A DNA stretch of 52,122 nucleotides from Bacteroidota bacterium. GTDB taxonomy: Bacteria > Bacteroidota > Bacteroidia > Chitinophagales > Chitinophagaceae. How positions within the stretch are numbered: position 1 is the stretch's first letter; every line of letters begins with the position of its first letter. The notes beneath the pieces were generated by a model. The model was given only the letters and a program-made list of their open reading frames with translations, made no database searches and had not been told where the DNA came from. A program made the position numbers and the translations under genes. The stretch is taken from contig JABDGW010000012.1 of the NCBI GenBank assembly GCA_013285855.1, positions 1-52,122 on the forward strand, in the 5' to 3' direction. This document shows, one piece after another, positions 43,671 to 50,129 of the stretch.

Positions 43671-46100
43671 TTACTTCATAATGATTAACTTTTTGGGTTG
43701 CATGTTTCCTTTTTCATCTATAACTGTTACCAGGTAAATACCATTTGTATAACCAGATACATTTATTGGCAGCTGCGCAACTTTTTGTACAGGCACCTGC
43801 AGTTTATCCTGCTTTAATAATTTACCTGTAAAGTCGCTGAGCTGGATAGTTACAATACCAGTATAACCTTTTAAATTAATGTATGCATTGTTTATTGCAG
43901 GATTAGGTTGTAATTGAAAACTGCGTTGCTCTTCAATTTTTACATCTTCATTTTTTGCAATTGCGTTTAATGTTATACTTCCATCATCGTTAAGAATTGT
44001 TCCGGTTCCACTTCCATTAGTTATAGTTGCATTTACAGCATTACTCAGCAAAATTTCGAAAGTTTCATTTGGTTCAGGTGTTTTATCTCCTTTTACCTGT
44101 ATGCTTATTACAGCGGTTTTAACGCCTGGCTGAAAACTAATTGTGCCGGACTGCGCGGTATAATCGCTGCCTGCTGTGGCGGAGCCATCCTGGGTTGTAT
44201 AATTAACCGTTACTATTTTTTCAGGTTTTTTATTCAGCTTAACCTGGAACTTCATCAATCGTGTGCCTTTTTTGCCCTCAACAATTGATTTATCTAATAT
44301 AAAAACCTGAATTCCTTTTACTGTACAACCTTCATCTATCTTTCCATTGCAGTTATCATCAATACCATTACCGCATATTTCAACTGCACCCGGATGAACA
44401 GTGGGGTTATTATCATCACAATCACCAGGCATTACTTTTTTATCTGCTTTATTAAAATAGCCATTGCCGGGGGAAGTGCATTGTGTAACAGCATTTGAAT
44501 AATAACCATCATTATCATTGTCGAGCACCCAAACAGTTGCAGGATTAATAAAAGCATTATTATCATCACAATCGCCCGGTTGCTGATTTGTTTGCATAAC
44601 ATATCCATTACCGGGAGAAGTGCATTGCATAACAGGTTCACCTGAATAATAACCATCTCCATCCGCATCAAGTACCCATGTTATGCTTTGAACCGACGCA
44701 TCGTGATCATTGCAATCACCAGGTTTAAAGCTTGCATCCCATTTATGCCATCCAATATCCCACATAGTGCATGCATTAACAGAATCTGAATAATAACCGT
44801 CCCCATCTGCATCAAGTACCCATTTAGTTGCAGCATTAATTGATGGGTCATCATCATCACAATCGCCTGCCTGCTGATTTGAATATTTTACATATCCGTC
44901 TCCGGGTGATTCGCATTGCGTAACGACATCACCTGTATAATAACCATCGCCATCTGCATCGAGCACCCATGTTATTGTATGAACAGACGCATTATAATCG
45001 TCACAATCACCAGGTTGCTCATTTGAATTCTCCAATAAAACCCAGTCTCCGCCCGGATAATAACATTGCGTAATGGGTTCGCCTGAATAATAGCCATCTC
45101 CATCTGCATCAAACACCCACACATTTGAAGGATTAACGTTGGGGTTATTATCATCACAATCACCAGGCTGCTGATTTGTTTGTATAACCCATCGTGCACC
45201 AGGGGAAGCGCATTGCGTAACCGGATCACCCGTATAATACCCATCCAAATCATTATCAAGCACCCATGTATTTACCTGGTGAACAGACGCATCATTATCA
45301 TCGCAATCACCTGCTTGCTGATTTGTTTGTATAACATACCCATCACCAGGAGAAGCGCATTGTGTAACAGGATCACCTGAATAATAACCATCATTATCGG
45401 CATCAAGTACCCAAGTTGTTGCCGGGTTAATTTGCGCATTAAAATCATTACAATCGCCAGGTTGCTGATTTGTTTTTATGATGTACAATGATCCGGGCGA
45501 AGTGCATTGTGTAAGAGCGGGGAAAAAATAATAACCATCTTTATCCATATCAATTATCCATGTAACCGGATGAACAGTTGCATTATTATCGTCGCAATCG
45601 CCGGGTTGCTGATTTGTTTCTATAACATATCCTGTACCGGGAGAAGTGCATTGTGTAACAGGGTTGCCTGAATAATAACCATCATTATCATTATCAAGCA
45701 CCCATGTAGTTTCCGGATTAACAGATGCATTGTTATCATCGCAATCGCCGGGTTGTTCACCTCCTGCCATTGAATAAGCAACATATCCCTCACCAGGAGA
45801 AGATGGAGTTCCACAGATTATATCACCTGTATAAAAATTATCATTGTCTGCATCTAAAACCCACATGTAAGTGCAACCACCAATACCACCTCCGCCATCA
45901 CCATTTTTATTCGTAACCCCAGTTTCCTGTCTGGTATATTTCTTTTTAGTTATTGCCTGTTTTAATTTCTTAGTAAGATTTTTAGATGAAGCATCAGATA
46001 AATTGTGTTCGGCACTGTTTATAGTTTGTGCCAATAGTATTAACGGGCTTGATAACATCAACACTACAAAAACAACTAAAGCGGTGTACAATTTTTTCAT
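43671..46100 (-). CDS. T9SS surface protein with ten MopE-like calcium/metal-binding repeats and Calx-beta domain
   Basis: The 809-residue protein has a signal peptide (1-25, ending LLAQ), a basic low-complexity linker, then ten tandem units of about 48 residues (about 78-590) with pattern WVLDADGDGYYSGxPVTQCxSPGxGYVxxTNQQPGDCDDNNxxVxP. Only the last unit has the full MopE ending (EICGNGIDDNCNGKIDEGC). A Calx-beta domain (about 600-700, with TTQDGSATAGSDY) and a T9SS sorting domain (about 735-809) follow, and are close to those of the 39362 protein. Its 5' leader is a near copy of that of the S74 gene at 47289, with the module C inverted repeat (right arm damaged). Asp-rich DxDxDG loops suggest Ca2+ binding; the role is probably structural or adhesive. 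Confidence 0.9.
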   Translation of the reverse strand: MKKLYTALVVFVVLMLSSPLILLAQTINSAEHNLSDASSKNLTKKLKQAITKKKYTRQETGVTNKNGDGGGGIGGCTYMWVLDADNDNFYTGDIICGTPSSPGEGYVAYSMAGGEQPGDCDDNNASVNPETTWVLDNDNDGYYSGNPVTQCTSPGTGYVIETNQQPGDCDDNNATVHPVTWIIDMDKDGYYFFPALTQCTSPGSLYIIKTNQQPGDCNDFNAQINPATTWVLDADNDGYYSGDPVTQCASPGDGYVIQTNQQAGDCDDNDASVHQVNTWVLDNDLDGYYTGDPVTQCASPGARWVIQTNQQPGDCDDNNPNVNPSNVWVFDADGDGYYSGEPITQCYYPGGDWVLLENSNEQPGDCDDYNASVHTITWVLDADGDGYYTGDVVTQCESPGDGYVKYSNQQAGDCDDDDPSINAATKWVLDADGDGYYSDSVNACTMWDIGWHKWDASFKPGDCNDHDASVQSITWVLDADGDGYYSGEPVMQCTSPGNGYVMQTNQQPGDCDDNNAFINPATVWVLDNDNDGYYSNAVTQCTSPGNGYFNKADKKVMPGDCDDNNPTVHPGAVEICGNGIDDNCNGKIDEGCTVKGIQVFILDKSIVEGKKGTRLMKFQVKLNKKPEKIVTVNYTTQDGSATAGSDYTAQSGTISFQPGVKTAVISIQVKGDKTPEPNETFEILLSNAVNATITNGSGTGTILNDDGSITLNAIAKNEDVKIEEQRSFQLQPNPAINNAYINLKGYTGIVTIQLSDFTGKLLKQDKLQVPVQKVAQLPINVSGYTNGIYLVTVIDEKGNMQPKKLIIMK

Positions 46101-46116
46101 AACAAAAAGTTTAAAC

Positions 46117-46166
46117 CAAAAATAGAGTTATGAAAAAGCGAAGTCAATAGCTAAAACAGGCTATCA
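46117..46166 (-). promoter_or_regulatory. Promoter and (half-decayed) module C operator before the MopE-like gene
   Basis: On the minus strand the -33 TTG (46145-46147) and TATTTTTG (46117-46124) are exactly 20 bp apart, with the ATG 16 bp further on. The -33 lies in the GCTATTG arm (46145-46151); the opposite arm reads CTGATAGC instead of CAATAGC, so the inverted repeat is imperfect here. Confidence 0.65.
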
Positions 46167-46190
46167 GTCCAGGTAAACAGGTATTTAAAA

Positions 46191-46218
46191 CAAAAAGTAC
46201 CGCAAGCAGCGCGGTACT
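46191..46218 (-). terminator. Terminator after the frameshifted FN3-like gene
   Basis: On the minus strand AGTACCGC, a 7-nt loop and GCGGTACT are followed by TTTTTG. It starts 8 bp after the stop codon of the frame that restores the family-like C-terminus (46226), supporting that stop as the original one. Confidence 0.75.
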
Positions 46219-46225
46219 TAGGTTT

Positions 46226-46850
46226 TTAGTTACTTACGATTTTATTAACGGACGGGCCCCATATAAGTGGTTCATTGTCTGTGCCTTTATACGCAGCCGT
46301 AAAACTGTATGCTGCCCTGGGTAAGACCAGTAATTGCAATTTTATGCCCGTTCACGCTTTTCTGCATCCACTGGTCCGGGTCGGTTATTTTAGAATCCGC
46401 TGGTGTGTAGGCAAACACGGTTCCATGGTCGCCCACGGGGCTGTGTTTTACGCTTATAATTATGCTGCCATTGGGACCATTGGCTACCTGCAGGTTTACA
46501 GGTAAAGGCTGCTGGTGATGCTGCCTGTTATCTGAAACGAGTGGTATGCCGCTGCTTAACAGCATGGTTTTGTTGCCCTCAGCCTGCTGATTCACCATAA
46601 TAGCTACATTGCTAAACAGGGGCAGCAAGGCAGCTCTAGCATCATTTTTGGCTTGCGTGGCTGCTTTGCCGCCGGTATTGAGTGAAGCGAGGGTGCCGTG
46701 ATAGGTGACTTCTGCATCTGTAAAATCTGCAAGCGAGGTGCCTAAAGTAAAATTGCCATTATCAGTAAGCGAAGTAACTGCGGTGGAAGCAGCAAGATCC
46801 AGCTCTCCATCGTCCAGGTCTGTAAACCCGGTAAGTACTTTTGGTGTCAT
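46226..46850 (-). pseudogene. Frameshifted gene for an FN3-like protein of unknown function
   Basis: From ATG 46850 a frame runs to a stop at 46287 (187 codons) ending unnaturally in LTQGSIQFYGCV. Deleting one G in the run at about 46315 lets translation continue in the next frame as AAYSFTAAYKGTDNEPLIWGPSVNKIVSN, stop 46226, a typical FN3-like end (x-YxFxAAYKGxD-x-WGP), and a terminator follows at once. The N-terminal part (LTGFTDLDDGELDL; AKNDARAALLPLF; LLSSGIPLVSD) matches a family of short Bacteroidota proteins I know only as hypothetical. There is no signal peptide. A real mutation, a sequencing error or programmed frameshift cannot be told apart here. Confidence 0.65.
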
Positions 46851-46924
46851 GTGATTTAAGTTTTTAGTTGTAAAATATAAAATGGATAAAAAGGTTAATA
46901 ATGCTGAAACTGGTAAACGATTTT

Positions 46925-47250
46925 AATTTCCGGTACATCAGAAAAGATTTCCTAGGTATAATTTTTAATTTCCGATATATCAGAAATGATTTCCGTGGTA
47001 TAATTTTCAATTTCTGATACATGAGAAATGATTTTTGAGGTATAATTTTCAATTTCCGATATATCAGAAATGATTTCTGAGGTATAATTTTTAATTTCCG
47101 ATATATCAGAAATGATTTCCGAGGTATAATTTTTCAATTTCTGATACATGAGAAATGATTTCCGTGGTATAATTTTCAATTTCCGCTACATGAGAATTGG
47201 TTTCCGTGGCATAATTTTCAATTTCCGATACATGAGAATTGATTTTTGAG
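46925..47250. repeat. Tandem array of eight 42-bp units, each holding a 20-bp near-palindrome
   Basis: Units start at 46925, 46967, 47009, 47051, 47093, 47136, 47178 and 47220; seven are full (42 bp, one of 43) and the last ends at a hairpin. Each unit begins AATTTCYGATAYATSAGAAA and ends GAGGTATAATTTTY. ATTTCYGA-TATA-TCRGAAAT is self-complementary. There are no spacers, so it is not CRISPR. In one minus-strand frame each unit would read as 14 residues (SEIISDISEIKNYT), two heptads, but the frame has no start and shifts at the 43-bp unit. It fills most of the 438-bp gap after the S74 gene. Confidence 0.9.
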
Positions 47251-47274
47251 GCCTCCGGAATTGAATCCGGAGGC
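47251..47274. terminator. GC-rich hairpin after the S74/T9SS gene
   Basis: Perfect 9-bp stem GCCTCCGGA / TCCGGAGGC with loop ATTGAA, 14 bp past the stop of the gene ending at 47289 and abutting the 42-bp array. No T-run follows in either direction, so it may be a weak terminator or a mRNA 3'-end-protecting stem. Confidence 0.5.
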
Positions 47275-47288
47275 TTCTTAGCATGAAT

Positions 47289-49358
47289 TTATTTGGCAAG
47301 CACCATTTGTTTTGTATCAATCAGCCTGTTGTTTATATATAATGAATATTGATAAGCGCCGCCGGCAAGCGTTGAGGCATCAACCTTTAAACTTTCTTTG
47401 CCGCTGCCTGACACGTTTATTTCTTTTAATGTTTTACCCAGTTTATCTGTTATAATAATTTTTGCTGAAGAATATGTTTGCGGTAATGTGTAACCAATAC
47501 TTGTCGCATTGCTAAATGGATTCGGAATATTTTGTTCAAGCGATGCGCTGCTTACAGCGATTTGCTGTGCTGAAATTTCTGTGGTTGATGTTGATGAAAC
47601 AGCTCTGCACGGGCTGCATGTTTCAACTTTTTGCTGAAGCGTTTGCATTAATGTTTTTAAATCATTCACCTCTTTTTTAAGGTCATTAATAGCAGCAGCT
47701 TTATCATCATTCTGTTTACTTAATTCCTGAACGGCTTTAACCAATGAAGGTACAAAATCAGCATAGGCAATCGAATAATGATCCTTATCGTTCTGTGGAT
47801 GGTTCACACCGTCAAAATCATATCCGATTTGCTTCGCCATTTTTTCTACGTCCTGTGCAATAAAGCCTGTATGTATTTTTTGTTCATTTTTTGCATATTC
47901 GCTTGCCATGCTGTTCATCAGGCTATCCTTAATGCCGAGGAATTGATCAAACTTTTTTAGCTGTAGTGTATAAGTTACCGGCTTAAGTTTATTAATAAAT
48001 TCCAATCCAGGTACATTCTCTTTAATATTTGATTTGAACCTACCATCGCTAAAAGTGCTCCAGCCTACCTGCCCGCCTATTGAGGTTATGTTTGAATTAC
48101 CCACCGCTATTATATTAGAGCCATTTGCAACTGCATTATAACCAAGAGCCATTGAGTTGCTTGCACTGGTCGGACCTATCTTTGCATTATAACCGAGAGC
48201 CGTATTATCTGTACCACTAACAAGCTCAGTTAAAGCATTAGTACCAATTGCCGTGTTGCCAGAGCCTGTTGAATTAGAAAGCGCATCATTCCCCATGGCG
48301 GTATTGTTTAGCCCTGCTGAGTTATCTTTGAGTGCACCTCTTCCAACAGCAATATCATTATTTGAAGAACTACCACCACCAACACCTACGAATACTCCAT
48401 TTATAACTGCATTACCTCCAGTATAAGTAATATCATTTGCATTTATAGTCCATTGAGTAGGAGCTGTATTGGTGATTTTATTTGCGGTAATACTTATGCC
48501 TGTTCCTGCTGTATATATTGTATTATTATCAGTTGAACCAATAGTAAAGTTTGGATAAGTGCCTGTTACTGTTGTTGCACCACTGCCTGTAAGTGTTATT
48601 GTTTGGTCTGGTGCTGTATTAATTATATTGTTGTTTGCATCAATATTAATTCCAGTTCCTGCGGAATAAGTCGTTTGTGGAAGCGAAACAGAATTTCCAT
48701 TACTAATAGATAAATTGTTTCCATTTAATGATAAAGTTTGTGCATCTGACGATTGCGGAATAGCAACAGAGTTTCCATTACTAATAGATAAATTGTTTCC
48801 ATTTAATGATAAAGTTTGTAAATCATTATCAGCAGAAGGAATCCAATAACTGCCATTATATTTTAGTACCTGTCCGTTTGAAGGTGCTACAGGATAAAGC
48901 GTAATGCCCTGCAATTTTGCAACTTGCGGTGAGGGATAATTTCCTGATAAATCTCCGCCTGCAGGTGTATTGTTTGTAATATCATCATTAGCGTTTAAAT
49001 CTCCTGTATTAGTAATAACACCATTTACAATACTTATACCTTGACCAGGCGTGTATGTAGTGGTTTCGGGTTTCATCATTACCCAACCATTTCCATTATA
49101 ATAATAAAACCCCGGTGTACTGTTAGTTTGGTAAATCATTAAGCCTTTTGCAGGTGAAACTATAGTATTACGTTGTGCTCTCGTCATGCGGGGCGGAAGA
49201 AATCCTTGTGTGGTTGATTGTAATTCCAGTACAGCTGATGCATCCGGTGTGGTTGTTCCAATTCCTGCACTTCCATTTGAAGGGAAAGTGTTTTGTGCAA
49301 ATAAGTTTGCAGCGCTTAAGCATAAGCTCGCAAGCAAAGCGATGTACAATTTTTTCAT
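47289..49358 (-). CDS. Tail-fibre-like surface protein with S74 chaperone domain and T9SS sorting domain (module C)
   Basis: The 689-residue protein has a signal peptide (1-22, ending LFAQ), a collar region (to about 110) shared with the protein at 13825, a beta-rich region with repeated QTLSLNGNNLSISNGNSV units and TAGTGISI-type segments (about 120-310), a short YadA-head-like stretch (NTAMGNDALSNSTGSGNTA), and an S74 domain (about 437-555) with Ser437/Lys442 in SDGRFKSNI. A coiled coil (NDLKKEVNDLKTLMQTLQQK), CSPCR motif and a T9SS sorting domain (about 605-689) close it. It probably forms a trimeric surface fibre. Its promoter holds the module C inverted repeat; the response regulator gene ends 83 bp upstream. 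Confidence 0.9.
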   Translation of the reverse strand: MKKLYIALLASLCLSAANLFAQNTFPSNGSAGIGTTTPDASAVLELQSTTQGFLPPRMTRAQRNTIVSPAKGLMIYQTNSTPGFYYYNGNGWVMMKPETTTYTPGQGISIVNGVITNTGDLNANDDITNNTPAGGDLSGNYPSPQVAKLQGITLYPVAPSNGQVLKYNGSYWIPSADNDLQTLSLNGNNLSISNGNSVAIPQSSDAQTLSLNGNNLSISNGNSVSLPQTTYSAGTGINIDANNNIINTAPDQTITLTGSGATTVTGTYPNFTIGSTDNNTIYTAGTGISITANKITNTAPTQWTINANDITYTGGNAVINGVFVGVGGGSSSNNDIAVGRGALKDNSAGLNNTAMGNDALSNSTGSGNTAIGTNALTELVSGTDNTALGYNAKIGPTSASNSMALGYNAVANGSNIIAVGNSNITSIGGQVGWSTFSDGRFKSNIKENVPGLEFINKLKPVTYTLQLKKFDQFLGIKDSLMNSMASEYAKNEQKIHTGFIAQDVEKMAKQIGYDFDGVNHPQNDKDHYSIAYADFVPSLVKAVQELSKQNDDKAAAINDLKKEVNDLKTLMQTLQQKVETCSPCRAVSSTSTTEISAQQIAVSSASLEQNIPNPFSNATSIGYTLPQTYSSAKIIITDKLGKTLKEINVSGSGKESLKVDASTLAGGAYQYSLYINNRLIDTKQMVLAK
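48694..48819. repeat. 48-bp exact direct duplication within the S74 gene
   Basis: The segment 48694-48741 recurs unchanged at 48772-48819, encoding the duplicated QTLSLNGNNLSISNGNS strand unit. Perfect identity implies recent duplication or gene conversion, which can change fibre length in whole units. Confidence 0.85.
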
Positions 49359-49375
49359 AACAAAAGTTTAGAAAT

Positions 49376-49425
49376 CAAAAATAGAGTTATGAAAAAGCGA
49401 AGTCAATAGCTAAAACAGGCTATTG
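49376..49425 (-). promoter_or_regulatory. Promoter and inverted-repeat operator before the module C S74 gene
   Basis: On the minus strand the inverted repeat CAATAGC-N8-GCTATTG (49404-49425) ends in the -33 TTG (49404-49406), followed after 20 bp by TATTTTTG (49376-49383), a perfect TAnnTTTG. The ATG lies 17 bp further on. The region is almost identical to that before the MopE-like gene at 46100. Confidence 0.75.
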
Positions 49426-49441
49426 CACATGAGAAGCACAC

Positions 49442-50074
49442 TTAAACAATTTTCTTTTGCAGGGCGGTTGAAACAGCTTCTGAAACACTGTGCACGTGCA
49501 GTTTTTGGTAAATGTTTTTGATGTGATTATTTACGGTATAAATAGAAATGTGCAGTTCAGATGCGATCATTTTATGGCTTAAGCCTTTAACAAGCAATCG
49601 AAGTATTTCAAGTTCGCGTTCGGACAAATCAAATTTTTCTTCCGGTTGATAGTTTTGTTTTTGAAAAAGTTCTAGTACTCTTCTCGCAACAGTTGCGGTC
49701 ATCGGTGCGCCGCCATTCATTACATCATAAATTCCTTCAATTAATTTTTCCGGTGGCGTTTTTTTAAGCATGTATCCATCTGCGCCTGCAAGAATGCTGT
49801 TGAAGATTTTTTCATCATCTTCAAAAACAGTTTGCATGATAATACATGTATGCGGAAAATTCTTTTTGATGATCTTCACTCCGTCAATGCCGTTTACTTT
49901 GGGCATATCAATATCCATCAGCACAACATCAGGAGGATTTGTTGAAAGATGTTCAGTAACATCTTCGCAGTTTTCATAATCACCAACACATTGCATTTCT
50001 TTTTCCAAACCTATTAATAATTTTAAAGCTTCTCTCCTATGCTGATGGTCATCAAAAATTGCAATCTTAATCAT
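49442..50074 (-). CDS. NarL/FixJ-type response regulator (module C)
   Basis: The 210-residue protein has a receiver domain with FDDH, phospho-acceptor Asp54 in VVLMDIDMPK and Lys in MLKKTPP, then a LuxR-type helix-turn-helix (about 145-208, LSERELEILRLL and SIYTVNNHIKNIYQKL). It is a close paralogue of the regulator at 35327 and pairs with the kinase whose gene stops 55 bp upstream. An inverted repeat in that 55-bp gap recurs before the S74 gene (49358) and, with one damaged arm, before the MopE-like gene (46100); I infer that this regulator binds it and so controls itself and both surface proteins. Confidence 0.92.
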   Translation of the reverse strand: MIKIAIFDDHQHRREALKLLIGLEKEMQCVGDYENCEDVTEHLSTNPPDVVLMDIDMPKVNGIDGVKIIKKNFPHTCIIMQTVFEDDEKIFNSILAGADGYMLKKTPPEKLIEGIYDVMNGGAPMTATVARRVLELFQKQNYQPEEKFDLSERELEILRLLVKGLSHKMIASELHISIYTVNNHIKNIYQKLHVHSVSEAVSTALQKKIV

Positions 50075-50078
50075 GTAG

Positions 50079-50128
50079 CAAAATAAATTGTATTAAAAAA
50101 ATAAGTCAATAGCTTAAAAAGGCTATTG
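50079..50128 (-). promoter_or_regulatory. Promoter and inverted-repeat operator before the module C regulator
   Basis: CAATAGC-N8-GCTATTG (50107-50128) again supplies the -33 TTG (50107-50109) and is followed after 20 bp by TTATTTTG (50079-50086), one mismatch from TAnnTTTG. It starts 2 bp after the kinase stop, so the repeat could instead act as a weak terminator stem, but the identical geometry at two other promoters favours an operator. Confidence 0.65.
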
Positions 50129-50129
50129 A

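Noticed and set aside
46864-47179. Minus-strand frames of 62 and 75 codons over the 42-bp array
   Set aside because: They arise from the tandem repeat read in two frames; the unit of 43 bp breaks the frame, no signal or promoter precedes them, and the array is better treated as a non-coding repeat.
46925-47250. Possible CRISPR array
   Set aside because: Units are contiguous with no unique spacers, and no cas gene is present.
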